Shown here piece by piece: positions 7,471 through 16,391 of a stretch of DNA of 26,463 nt (position 1 is the first letter of the stretch; each line of letters starts with the position of its first letter). The notes below the pieces were generated by a model. It made no database searches. It had not been told where the DNA came from and was given only the letters and a program-made list of their open reading frames with translations. This DNA comes from Fodinibacter sp035633415 (GTDB taxonomy: Bacteria; Actinomycetota; Actinomycetes; Actinomycetales; Dermatophilaceae), in NCBI GenBank assembly GCA_035633415.1, contig DASQEZ010000349.1, positions 1 through 26,463 of the forward strand, given 5' to 3'. The position numbers were made by a program, and so were the translations under genes.

Positions 7471-8885
7471 GTCAGCGCCTCCCTCGGTCCGGCCAGTCGG
7501 TCACCGAGCAACCGTAGCCCGGCGTCGCGGCTCGACTTGAACAGCACCACGTCACCCTCGGCGAGCTCGGACTCGAGCAGCGCGGCCGCGTCGTCGGCGT
7601 CCGGCACCTCCCGGACCCGGGTGCGGTTCGTGCCGGATGCCGTGCCCGCTTCGCGCGCCCCTACCGCCAGCGCCGCGGCCGCGGCGCCGACCACGAGGAG
7701 CTCGTCGACGCCTCGGGCGACGACCTCGGCGCCGACCTCGGCGTGCAGGGCGTCGGACTCCTCGCCGAGCTCGAGCATGGTGCCGAGCACGGCCCAGGTG
7801 CGGCGCCCCTCCCCCATCCGTTCCAGCGCGGTGAGTGCCGCGTGCATCGAGTCGGGGTTGGCGTTGTACGCGTCGTTGACGAGCGTGACGCCGTCGGCAC
7901 GCTCGACGACCTCCATCCGCCACCGGCTGACCGGGCGCGCTGACTCCAGTGCGGCACAGACCGACTCGACGGACATGCCGAGCTCGACCGCGACCGCGAC
8001 CACCGACAGCGCGTTGGCGACGTGGTGCCGCCCGACGAGACCGAGGTGCACGGCTCGGCTCCCGTGCGACGTGTGCACGGTGAACGAGGCTCGGCCACCC
8101 GCATCGAGCGACACGTCGGTGGCACGCACGCCGGCGTCAGCGGCCTCTCCGACGAGCACGACCCGGGCCGGGGTGGCGGTCGCCATCGCCCGCACGGCGG
8201 GGTCGTCCGCGTTGAGCACGGCGAGGCCGTCGGGCGGCAGCGCCTCCACGAGCTCGGCCTTGGCGGTCGCGATGGCCTCGCGGGAACCGAACTCGCCGAC
8301 GTGGGCCGTGCCCACGTTGAGCACCACCCCGATGCGCGGGGGCGCCATCGTGGTCAGGTACTCGACGTGACCGAGGCCGCGCGCCCCCATCTCGACGACG
8401 AGGAAGCGCGTGTCGGCGGTGACCCGGCACACGGTGAGCGGCACTCCCACCTCGGAGTTGTAGGAACCCACGGGGGCGACCGTCGGCCCGACGGTCGCGA
8501 GCACGGTGCCGAGCAGGTCCTTGGTGCTCGTCTTGCCCGACGACCCGGTGATACCGACGACGGCCAGGCCCGGCACGCGCCGAACCACCTCGCGGGCGAG
8601 GGCCGCGAACGCCTGCTGGGTGTCGGCGACGACGACGCACGGCACCCCGTCGAGCGGGCGGGTCACCAGGGCGGCCACGGCGCCGCGCTCGACCGCTCCT
8701 GCGACGTGGTCGTGCCCGTCGGCGTGCTCGCCCGCACGGGCGACGAACAGCCCACCCGGGCCGGACTCGCGTGAGTCGGTGACCACCGGCCCGTCCACGA
8801 CGACGGTCGCCGGGTCGACTCCGGGCAGGACGACGACCGAGCCGCCGGTGACCTCGGCGATCTCGCGAAGCGACAGCGCGATCAC
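7467..8885 (-). CDS. murF: UDP-MurNAc-tripeptide--D-Ala-D-Ala ligase MurF
   Basis: MurF adds the D-Ala-D-Ala dipeptide to complete the UDP-MurNAc-pentapeptide. From the GTG at 8885 the product is 472 residues. It shows TDSRESGPGGLFVAR near the N-terminus (36-50), the ATP loop GITGSSGKTST (111-121), SYNSEVGVPLT, EMGARGLGH, LNVGTAHVGEFGS with the AKAEL lysine motif, NDAYNANPDSM and LGTMLELG. These are diagnostic for MurF. The start overlaps the murE stop (GTGA), so coupling is likely; the G-rich tract upstream of it is a poor ribosome site. The frame stays open upstream, but there it is only murE out of frame. Confidence 0.95.
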   Translation of the reverse strand: MIALSLREIAEVTGGSVVVLPGVDPATVVVDGPVVTDSRESGPGGLFVARAGEHADGHDHVAGAVERGAVAALVTRPLDGVPCVVVADTQQAFAALAREVVRRVPGLAVVGITGSSGKTSTKDLLGTVLATVGPTVAPVGSYNSEVGVPLTVCRVTADTRFLVVEMGARGLGHVEYLTTMAPPRIGVVLNVGTAHVGEFGSREAIATAKAELVEALPPDGLAVLNADDPAVRAMATATPARVVLVGEAADAGVRATDVSLDAGGRASFTVHTSHGSRAVHLGLVGRHHVANALSVVAVAVELGMSVESVCAALESARPVSRWRMEVVERADGVTLVNDAYNANPDSMHAALTALERMGEGRRTWAVLGTMLELGEESDALHAEVGAEVVARGVDELLVVGAAAAALAVGAREAGTASGTNRTRVREVPDADDAAALLESELAEGDVVLFKSSRDAGLRLLGDRLAGPREALT

Positions 8886-10420
8886 GAGGCCCCCGTCCCG
8901 GCGGCGAGTCTGAGTGCCTCGGTGAGCTCGGCGCGGTCGTCGAACGGGTGCACCACGCCGCCGACGTCCTGGCCGCTCTCGTGGCCCTTGCCGACGACGG
9001 CGACGGTCGCGGCTGCACCCTGGCCCCACACGGCGCCGACGGCGGCCCGGATCGCCGCGCGACGGTCCCCGACGACGAGCACGTCGAGCGTCCGCCCGGC
9101 GGAGCGCACCGCCTCGACACCCTCCAGGACGGCGGCGCGGATCGCGGCGGGGTCCTCCGAGCGCGGGTTGTCGTCGGTCACGACGACGAGGTCGGCGACC
9201 TCGGCGGCGGCCGCCCCCATGGCGTGCCGCTTGTCGCGGTCCCGGTCGCCACCGGCACCCGTGACGCAGACCAGGCTGCCCGGCGTCGTGGGGCGCAGGG
9301 CCTGCAGCGCGGCTCGGATCGCCTCGGGGGTGTGGGCGTAGTCGACGACCGCCCGGGGCGAGGCGACCCCCTCCGGTGCGGCGACGGCCTCCATCCGCCC
9401 GGGCACGTGGGGGTCGGTGAGCACCGCCCGGCCCACGGCCTCGGCCTCCTCGCCGAGCAGCACCAGGGCCGCCGCGGCCATCGCCGTGTTCGTGACGTTG
9501 AAGTTCCCGGGAAGACTCGACCTCAGGTGGAGGTCCACCCCGGGTCCGGTGAGCCGGAACGACGCCGGGTCGGTGCCGTCGACGCGGATGAGCCAGTCGG
9601 CGTCGGCCGCGACGCCGATCGTGCTCACCGGGATGCCGGAGCGCTCGACGAGCCGGCGGCCCCAGTCGTCGTCCACGCAGACGAGCCCGTGCCGGGCCCG
9701 CGCGGGAGTGAACAGCTCGGCCTTGGCGGCGAAGTAGTCGTCCATGTCGTGGTGGAAGTCGAGGTGGTCCTGGGAGAGGTTCGTGAAGAGCGCGACGTCG
9801 TAGACGACGCCGTCGACGCGGTGCTGCGCCAGCGCGTGGCTCGACACCTCCATGACGCAGGTGTCGAGACCGCGCTCGGCCATCACGGCGAGCACGGCAT
9901 GCAGCTCGGGCGCCTCGGGCGTGGTGCGCACGCTGCCCAGCCGCTCGTCCCCGATCCGGGTCTCGACCGTGCCGATCAGGCCCGCGGTGCGCCCCAGCGC
10001 GGTGAGGGCGCAGTGCACGAGGTGGGCGGTCGTCGTCTTGCCGTTGGTGCCGGTGATGCCGACGAGCCGCAGCGCGAGGTGTTCGGTGCCGAGCACGTGG
10101 GCCGACACCGCACCGAGCACGGAGCGGGGGTGATCGACGACGACGGCCGGGAGCGTGACCCCGTCGGCCGACATCCGCGCGACCCCCTCGCGGTCGGTGA
10201 GCACCGCCACCGCACCGGCCGAGGCGGCCTGGCCGGCGAAGTCGGCACCGTGCGCGTGGGCGCCCGGGAGGGCGGCGTACAGGTCACCGTGCAGCACGGC
10301 TCGTGAGTCGAGGGTCACCCCGGTCACGGCCACCTCGGACGCGGGATCCTCGGCGCCCACGAGGGCGGCGAGGTCGCGGATCGGGCTGCTGCGGAGCTGC
10401 GTCGGTCGGGGAACGGCCAC
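8882..10420 (-). CDS. murE: UDP-MurNAc-L-Ala-D-Glu--diaminopimelate ligase MurE
   Basis: MurE adds the third residue of the stem peptide. The 512-residue product has LDSRAVLHGDLYAAL (37-51), the ATP loop GITGTNGKTTT (121-131), TTPEAPELH (166-174), EVSSHAL (191-197), NLSQDHLDFHHDM and the carbamylated-lysine motif AAKAELF (231-237). DNPRSEDP at 417-424 contains the DNPR signature that binds meso-diaminopimelate, so a DAP-type wall is predicted rather than lysine. I placed the start at the GTG at 10420, with GGTAGGG about 9 bases upstream and an 11-bp gap after ftsI. The same frame continues far upstream only as a shadow of ftsI. LL-DAP specificity cannot be excluded from this motif. Confidence 0.95.
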   Translation of the reverse strand: MAVPRPTQLRSSPIRDLAALVGAEDPASEVAVTGVTLDSRAVLHGDLYAALPGAHAHGADFAGQAASAGAVAVLTDREGVARMSADGVTLPAVVVDHPRSVLGAVSAHVLGTEHLALRLVGITGTNGKTTTAHLVHCALTALGRTAGLIGTVETRIGDERLGSVRTTPEAPELHAVLAVMAERGLDTCVMEVSSHALAQHRVDGVVYDVALFTNLSQDHLDFHHDMDDYFAAKAELFTPARARHGLVCVDDDWGRRLVERSGIPVSTIGVAADADWLIRVDGTDPASFRLTGPGVDLHLRSSLPGNFNVTNTAMAAAALVLLGEEAEAVGRAVLTDPHVPGRMEAVAAPEGVASPRAVVDYAHTPEAIRAALQALRPTTPGSLVCVTGAGGDRDRDKRHAMGAAAAEVADLVVVTDDNPRSEDPAAIRAAVLEGVEAVRSAGRTLDVLVVGDRRAAIRAAVGAVWGQGAAATVAVVGKGHESGQDVGGVVHPFDDRAELTEALRLAAGTGAS

Positions 10421-10431
10421 GTCGGACGACC

Positions 10432-12675
10432 CTACCGGGCGCTGCGCTTGTGGCCGTTGCGCAGCACGGTGGGGTCGGCCAGCGCCTCCTTCGGCGAGAC
10501 CTTGAGGGTGACCTCGGGCGGCTTCTGCCCGGTCGGGGGGATCTTCAGCTCCTGCAGGGCGTACGTCGTGACGTCCTTGAACACGGGTCCGGAGACGTAC
10601 CCACCGAAGAACGGGTAGGTGGGCTTCTGGATGATGACCGCGACGACGATCTGCGGGTCGTCGGCCGGGGCGTACCCGATGAAGCTCGCGGTGCGCCCGC
10701 TGTACCGGCCGACCCGAGCGTCGTAGTAGTCGGCCGTGCCGGTCTTGCCCGCCACGCGGTAGCCCGGGATCTGGGCCTCCTCGGCGGTGCCGTCCGGGCC
10801 CACGACGCCCTCGAGCATGCGCGAGACGTCGGAGGCGGTCTGGTGCGAGACGACCCGGTTCGAGGTCGACGTCGGGGTGGTCGTCACGGTGCCGTCGGCC
10901 TCGGTGACGCTGTCGACGAGGCGGGGGGCGAGGCGCACGCCGTCGTTGGCAATCGTCTGGAACACCGAGGCGGCCTGGATCGCGGTCACCGAGATGCCCT
11001 GGCCGAACGCGACGGTGGCCTTCTTCGTGCCGCTCCACGACTTCGACGGCTCGAGCAGGCCACGGGACTCGCCCGGGTAGCCCGTGCCGGAGAGCGAGCC
11101 GAGGCCGAACTTGCGGAAGTAGGACTCCAGCGTCTTGGGCTTCATCGTCTCGCTGACCAGGATCGTGCCGATGTTGCTCGACTCGGCCAGGGTTCCCGCG
11201 ACGGTGCGGTAGAGGGTCGGGTGCTCGTGGCTGTCCTTGAAGTTCGCGTCGTAGCGCGGTAGCCGGTTCGGGATGACGACCGGCGTCGACGGCGTGACGG
11301 TGCCCTCCTCGAGCGCCGCCGCCATCGTCATGATCTTCGACGTCGAGCCCGGCTCGAAGACGTCGGAGAAGGCCACGTTGCTCAGCTGGGCACCCTTCTT
11401 GCCGATGTCGGTGCTCGGGTCGAACGACGGGTAGGACGCGACGGCGAGCAGGTCGCCGCTCTTGACGTCCTGGATGACGACGGTCCCGGATGCCGCCTTG
11501 GTCGCCTTGATCCGCTGCGCCAGGGCGTTCTGGGCATACCACTGCAGGCTGGAGTTGACCGTGAGCGTGACGTCGTTGCCGTCGACCGCCGGCTCCAGCG
11601 AAGTCTCGCCGACCGGGATGATCGTGCCGTCGCGACCCTGCTCGAAGGTCCGCAGTCCCGGCGTGCCCTCGAGGTGCTTCTCCATCATCAGCTCGACGCC
11701 GCCACCGGGCTCGCCGGCGCCGGTCATGTAGCCCACGAGGGCGGCCGTCGTGGAGCCCTGCGGGTAGGTGCGCTCGGAGCGGGTCTCGCGGCGGTCGCGG
11801 TAGATGCCGGGGATGCCGAGCTCGGAGATCGTGTTCCAGGTCAGGGGCGTGACGTCGCGGCTGAGGATCCGGTAGCGGCTGGTGCCGGTGAGCTGGGGCA
11901 CCAGCTCGGAGACCGTGGTGTTGAGCAGGGGGGCGAGCCTGGTCGCCGCCTGCTGCACGGCATCCTCGGACGTGGTGGGGTCACACGTGTTCTTCCTCGT
12001 GCCGTAGGTGCACACGGCCTGCTGGTCGGCGACCACGACCTCACGCACGACGCTCGAGGCGAGCACCGTTCCGTCGGAGGAGAGCACCTGGCCGCGCATC
12101 GCGGGGATGATCTGGGCGGCCGCGCGCTTGAGCTGGGCCTCCTGGGCGACCGCGGTGGCATCGAAGCCCTGGATGCGCACGAGCTGGGCACCGAAGATGC
12201 TGAGCACGAACAGGCTGGCGACGGTGAGGAACCGCATCCGCCGGCGCGGGTTGCCGGCCGGGGTGGTGGCCCGGGCGACGGAGCCGCGTCGACCGGATCC
12301 CCCTGCGCCGCCGCGTCCGCGAGCCCGTGCGGGGTTGGCGGGGCGCCGGGCGTCCGGCCCGGGGCGGGCACTCGTGGGACGACCGCCGGCGGGAGCACCA
12401 CCTGCCGGTCGGCTGCTGGTGCCACGGGTGGCGGTCGGCCGCGGGCCGCCGGGCCGGGCGCCGGCGGGGCGACCGGCGCCGCGCGCAGGGTGACCCGTCG
12501 CCGTGCTGCTGGATGCCTTGCCGCTGGATCCCTTGCCGCTGGATCCCTTGCCGCTGGACGCCGTGCCGCCGGTGGCCTTGCGCGCCGGCGGCTGCCCTGA
12601 CCTCGCCGTCGCGGGGGTGCGCGCCGAGACCGGTCGCGTGCGCCCCGAGGTCGGTGGCGTCCTGCGCTGGGTCAC
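10432..12675 (-). CDS. ftsI: FtsI/PBP3 septal peptidoglycan transpeptidase
   Basis: This monofunctional class B penicillin-binding protein crosslinks septal peptidoglycan with FtsW. The 747-residue product has an unusually long basic, Ser/Gly/Pro/Arg-rich cytoplasmic tail (1-147), one membrane helix (about 148-168), a PBP dimerisation domain (about 190-360) and a transpeptidase domain. The active-site triad is complete: S444-T-S-K447, S499-S-N501 and K644-T-G646. Cys222 and Cys231 lie close together outside the membrane and may form a disulfide. I chose the GTG at 12675, 40 bp after ftsL, preceded by GGAGAG at short spacing; the frame is open further upstream inside ftsL but without good support. 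A 15-bp tandem repeat encodes SSGKG units in the tail. Confidence 0.95.
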   Translation of the reverse strand: MTQRRTPPTSGRTRPVSARTPATARSGQPPARKATGGTASSGKGSSGKGSSGKASSSTATGHPARGAGRPAGARPGGPRPTATRGTSSRPAGGAPAGGRPTSARPGPDARRPANPARARGRGGAGGSGRRGSVARATTPAGNPRRRMRFLTVASLFVLSIFGAQLVRIQGFDATAVAQEAQLKRAAAQIIPAMRGQVLSSDGTVLASSVVREVVVADQQAVCTYGTRKNTCDPTTSEDAVQQAATRLAPLLNTTVSELVPQLTGTSRYRILSRDVTPLTWNTISELGIPGIYRDRRETRSERTYPQGSTTAALVGYMTGAGEPGGGVELMMEKHLEGTPGLRTFEQGRDGTIIPVGETSLEPAVDGNDVTLTVNSSLQWYAQNALAQRIKATKAASGTVVIQDVKSGDLLAVASYPSFDPSTDIGKKGAQLSNVAFSDVFEPGSTSKIMTMAAALEEGTVTPSTPVVIPNRLPRYDANFKDSHEHPTLYRTVAGTLAESSNIGTILVSETMKPKTLESYFRKFGLGSLSGTGYPGESRGLLEPSKSWSGTKKATVAFGQGISVTAIQAASVFQTIANDGVRLAPRLVDSVTEADGTVTTTPTSTSNRVVSHQTASDVSRMLEGVVGPDGTAEEAQIPGYRVAGKTGTADYYDARVGRYSGRTASFIGYAPADDPQIVVAVIIQKPTYPFFGGYVSGPVFKDVTTYALQELKIPPTGQKPPEVTLKVSPKEALADPTVLRNGHKRSAR
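12508..12567 (-). repeat. Four 15-bp tandem repeats in the ftsI N-terminal tail
   Basis: Units of 15 bp (plus-strand form GCTGGATCCCTTGCC) lie end to end at 12508-12522, 12523-12537, 12538-12552 and 12553-12567. The middle two are identical, and the outer two differ by one and two bases. They encode repeated SSGKG/SSGKA in FtsI residues about 37-56. In-frame 15-bp units can change in number without breaking the protein. Confidence 0.85.
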
Positions 12676-12715
12676 GGGCTCTCCGTCGGTCTCGGGTCGG
12701 TGGTGGTGTCGGCGG

Positions 12716-13294
12716 TCAGTTCGCCGGAGCCGGGCCGGCGACCGGTGGCTTGGTCGCGGGCGTCGTGGCCTTCGGCGTCGCCGCCGGCTCGGCCTTTGTC
12801 GCTGCCGGCGCACTGGGCGTCGTCGAGGCGGGGGTGGTCGGCACGTGGGTGCTCCTGGTCGGGGCCGTGGGCTCGGTGACCACGCTAAACGTGCTGTCCT
12901 GCTTGGCCTTCTTCGCCACGCCGAGCACCTTGCCGTCCGAGAGACGAAGGAACGCGGGCGTCGCCGCGGGCACCATCCCGAGCTCGCGGGCCCGCTTCGC
13001 CAGGGGGCCGGGGCCGGAGAGCCCGTCGATCGTGTGGCGCAGGGCGTCCTGGGTGTCGGTCAGCTCGTCGGAGCGGTGCTGGAGGTCACGCATCGTGTAG
13101 GAGCCCTTGGCCATGGCCGTGTTGAGCACGAGCACCGCGACGAAGCCACCGAGCAGGAGGGTGACGCACAGCGCGAGGAACACCCCGTTGCCACGCACCT
13201 CGGGCGGCGCGACCACCTTGAGCTGGCGCGGGGTCGGTGCGGCACGGCGGGGACTGGTGCGCGACAGCGGCCGGACCGGGGCGAGCTGGCTCAT
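12716..13294 (-). CDS. ftsL: FtsL-like divisome membrane protein
   Basis: The 192-residue product has the FtsL topology: a basic cytoplasmic N-terminus (1-35), one membrane helix (about 37-59) and a short likely coiled coil with heptad-like spacing (about 65-92, LQHRSDELTDTQDALRHTI). A Pro/Thr/Ala-rich, probably disordered extracytoplasmic tail follows (about 138-192). FtsL works with FtsQ and FtsB to activate FtsW-FtsI. The ATG at 13294 overlaps the rsmH stop (ATGA), and ftsI follows after 40 bp. FtsL sequences diverge strongly, so the assignment depends on position and topology. The conserved-looking segment ARELGMVPA (102-110) is typical of actinobacterial FtsL/septum formation initiator-type proteins. 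Confidence 0.85.
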   Translation of the reverse strand: MSQLAPVRPLSRTSPRRAAPTPRQLKVVAPPEVRGNGVFLALCVTLLLGGFVAVLVLNTAMAKGSYTMRDLQHRSDELTDTQDALRHTIDGLSGPGPLAKRARELGMVPAATPAFLRLSDGKVLGVAKKAKQDSTFSVVTEPTAPTRSTHVPTTPASTTPSAPAATKAEPAATPKATTPATKPPVAGPAPAN

Positions 13295-14271
13295 GCGGGA
13301 GCTCCGTTCGGTGGGACGAGGCGTTCGGCGGCGCGCAGGCGGGCCGAGGCGGATCGGGGGTTGGTGTGCTGCTCCTGCTCGTCGGGCACCTCGGCGCCGC
13401 GGGTGAGCAGGCGCAGGTAGGCCGCGTGCTCGGGCAGCTCGACCGGCATCCCGTGCGGGGTGCGGCTGTGCGCGCCGGCCGCGAACGCCTGCTTGGTGAT
13501 GCGGTCCTCGAGCGAGTGGTAGGACAGCACGGCGATCCGGCCGCCGGGCGCGAGCACCTCGATGGCCGCGGCCACGGCGCGTTCCCACACCTCGAGCTCG
13601 GCGTTGACCTCGATGCGCAGGGCCTGGAAGGTGCGCTTGGCAGGGTGGCCGCCGGTGCGCTGCGAGGCCGCGGGCACCGCACTTCGGAGCACCTCGACGA
13701 GGCGGGCCGAGCCGGTGAACGGCTCCTTCTCGCGCTCGCGCAGGACCGCCGACGCGATGCGGCCGGCGAACCGCTCCTCGCCGTAGGTCTTCAGGACCCG
13801 GGCGAGGTCGCCGTGCGAGTAGGTGTTGAGGACGTCCGCGGCCGTGATCCCGGTGGACTGGTCCATCCGCATGTCGAGCGGTGCGTCGTGCCGGTAGGCG
13901 AAGCCCCGCTCCGGCTCGTCGAGCTGCAGGGAGGAGACACCGAGGTCGAACAGGATGCCCATCGCCGTGCCCTCGGCGTGCTCCGCCAGCACCGTGGCGA
14001 TGTCGTCGTAGACGGCGTGGACGGCCACGAAGCGCGACCCGAACCGGGCGAGGCGCTCCTGCGACAGCGCCAGGGCCTCCTCGTCGCGGTCCAGTCCGAT
14101 GACCCGCACCGTCGGGCACCGCTCGAGGATGGCCTGCGCATGGCCCCCCATGCCGAGGGTGCCGTCGACGCAGACCGCTCCCTCGCCCTGCAGGGCGGGC
14201 TCGAGGAGGTCGACGACGCGGTCGCGCAGCACGGGGACGTGCCGTTCGGCGGCGTCTCCTCGGCTGCTCAT
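13291..14271 (-). CDS. rsmH: 16S rRNA (cytosine1402-N4)-methyltransferase RsmH (MraW)
   Basis: RsmH methylates N4 of C1402 in the decoding centre of 16S rRNA using S-adenosylmethionine. The 326-residue product begins MSSRGDAAERHVPVL, with HVPVL typical of the family, followed by the SAM-binding motif DGTLGMGGH (36-44), LDRDEEAL, FDLGVSSLQLD and GFAYRHDAPLDMRMD. The C-terminal part has AKRTFQALRIEVNAEL, YHSLEDR and a tail NPRSASARLRAAER. The ATG at 14271 follows GGAGG at 5-base spacing. The same frame is open upstream through mraZ, but no family sequence is found there. It is cotranscribed between mraZ and ftsL, the usual order. Confidence 0.96.
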   Translation of the reverse strand: MSSRGDAAERHVPVLRDRVVDLLEPALQGEGAVCVDGTLGMGGHAQAILERCPTVRVIGLDRDEEALALSQERLARFGSRFVAVHAVYDDIATVLAEHAEGTAMGILFDLGVSSLQLDEPERGFAYRHDAPLDMRMDQSTGITAADVLNTYSHGDLARVLKTYGEERFAGRIASAVLREREKEPFTGSARLVEVLRSAVPAASQRTGGHPAKRTFQALRIEVNAELEVWERAVAAAIEVLAPGGRIAVLSYHSLEDRITKQAFAAGAHSRTPHGMPVELPEHAAYLRLLTRGAEVPDEQEQHTNPRSASARLRAAERLVPPNGAPA

Positions 14272-14476
14272 CGTGTCCTCCGGTCGTGGTGCGGGTGGGG
14301 CTGTGCGGGGTGGTGCGGGGTGGTGCCGCTGCGGGGCGACCCGGCGGCTGGTCCCCATCCGATCCGGGCCCGCCGCGGGGGAAGTCGCGTCGGGAGTCGG
14401 GTCGGCTGGAGGCCGGTCGTCGGGTCGTGGGAGTCGGGGTGCGAGGGCGTCGGTCGAGCGGCTCGGGGTCGGGGGC
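14272..14476 (-). other. mraZ-rsmH leader, no gene, possible structured RNA
   Basis: This 205-bp stretch separates mraZ from rsmH inside an operon where other genes mostly overlap. It is extremely GC-rich and shows a 10-bp tandem duplication (TGCGGGGTGG, 14304-14323). I see no good coding frame and no single dominant hairpin. A structured RNA class called the mraW motif has been described upstream of this gene in some actinobacteria. I cannot confirm from memory that this sequence fits it. Confidence 0.3.
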
Positions 14477-14920
14477 TCACAGCCCCGGGACCACCTCCTC
14501 GGAGTCGACCGAGTACGACGAGTAGGCCGGCATGACCTCGGCCAGGTAGGCGTCCCAGGCAGCGGAGTCCCACAGCTCGAGGCGGGTGCCGTTGCCGATG
14601 ACCGTGCACTCCTTGTCGAGGTGCGCGTAGGCGCGCAGCGCGGCCGGGATGGTGACCCGGCCCTGCTTGTCCGGGGTGTCGGGGTGGGCGCTGGCACGGA
14701 AGACGCGCACGAAGTCGCGCACCTGACGCGAGGAGCCCGGTGCGGACTGCATGAGCGTGGAGATGCGGTGGAACTCGGCCGTGGGGAAGACGTAGAGGCA
14801 GCCCTCCTGGCCGGTGGTGACCACCAGGCCCGCGGCGAGCGCAGCCCGGAAGCGGGCCGGCAGGAACAGCCGCCCCTTGTCGTCGAGCCGCGGCCTGTGG
14901 GTGCCCAGGAACTCGTCCAC
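14477..14920 (-). CDS. mraZ: MraZ, transcriptional regulator of the dcw cluster
   Basis: MraZ is a DNA-binding protein with two tandem AbrB/SpoVT-like half-domains that forms a ring and represses the dcw promoter in E. coli. The 147-residue product carries both signature motifs: DDKGRLFLPARFR (13-25) and DKQGRVTIPAALR (84-96). The N-terminus is MDEFLGTH, where the family usually begins MFLGTH, so the protein is two residues longer. The GTG at 14920 is preceded by AGGAGG with 9-base spacing. It is the first gene of the cluster. Three G-rich boxes lie 47-80 bases upstream of its start, as expected for self-regulation. Confidence 0.96.
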   Translation of the reverse strand: MDEFLGTHRPRLDDKGRLFLPARFRAALAAGLVVTTGQEGCLYVFPTAEFHRISTLMQSAPGSSRQVRDFVRVFRASAHPDTPDKQGRVTIPAALRAYAHLDKECTVIGNGTRLELWDSAAWDAYLAEVMPAYSSYSVDSEEVVPGL

Positions 14921-15368
14921 GGCACGCCACCTCCTCGACCCTTCTCGACCCGCCCGGCTGCACCGGTTTCCCCCACTTTACTCCACCAATCCCCCACTCG
15001 TCCCCGAAATGGCACACGTAGCAGGACAGATTTCCATGTTTTCCCAGTTCACCGCTGGTGGTGCGAAGTGGAGGAGAACGAGTGGACCGGGACCAGCAAT
15101 CCGGTCCCGCGTCCTGCGAGCGCCCCGATCGCAGCGTGCCGGGCGGTCGACCCGACGGCCGGCGCCCCGCGAGGCACCCCGGTGGGGCCCGGTGGGGGGC
15201 GATGGTGGTCACCGCGGCGCCCTTGTCGAAGGATGTCCGCACGACGTCACGACCCGGCACCCGAACGCATGCGGACCCTCCCCAACCCGCCATCGGTGAG
15301 GCAAGATCGAGGGCACCCCACGCCCCGACCGACCGTTGGGCGAGGTACCGACGAGGAAGGCATGGACC
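14921..15368. other. Divergent spacer between mraZ and moxR (448 bp)
   Basis: No credible gene is seen here. The mraZ-proximal part (14967-15060) is noticeably AT-richer and holds the MraZ boxes, so the dcw promoter should lie around it. Farther on there is a perfect 7-bp hairpin (CGGGACC at 15088-15094, GGTCCCG at 15103-15109) and a G-rich direct repeat around 15177-15200. Neither -35/-10 pair is clear enough to place for either direction. The moxR ribosome site GAGGAAGG is at 15353-15360. Confidence 0.5.
14970..14997 (-). promoter_or_regulatory. MraZ-box operator, three G-rich direct repeats
   Basis: On the minus strand the order is GTGGGG (14997-14992), GTGGAG (14986-14981) and GTGGGG (14976-14971), with steps of 11 and 10 bp, about one helical turn. 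MraZ in E. coli binds direct TGGG-type repeats spaced about 10 bp apart just upstream of mraZ, and similar boxes occur across bacteria. The location 51 bp upstream of the GTG supports autoregulation of mraZ and control of the whole dcw operon. Confidence 0.75.
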
Positions 15369-16385
<1,017 letters not shown>

Positions 16386-16391
16386 CCCGTC

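Noticed and set aside
15336..15368. Earlier TTG start for the MoxR gene
   Set aside because: No ribosome site precedes it, while the GTG at 15369 has GAGGAAGG at 8-base spacing.
14921..15368. Possible small protein gene (such as DUF3040) between mraZ and moxR
   Set aside because: I searched both strands for a plausible start, ribosome site and family motif and found none. The open frames are Arg/Pro-rich noise.
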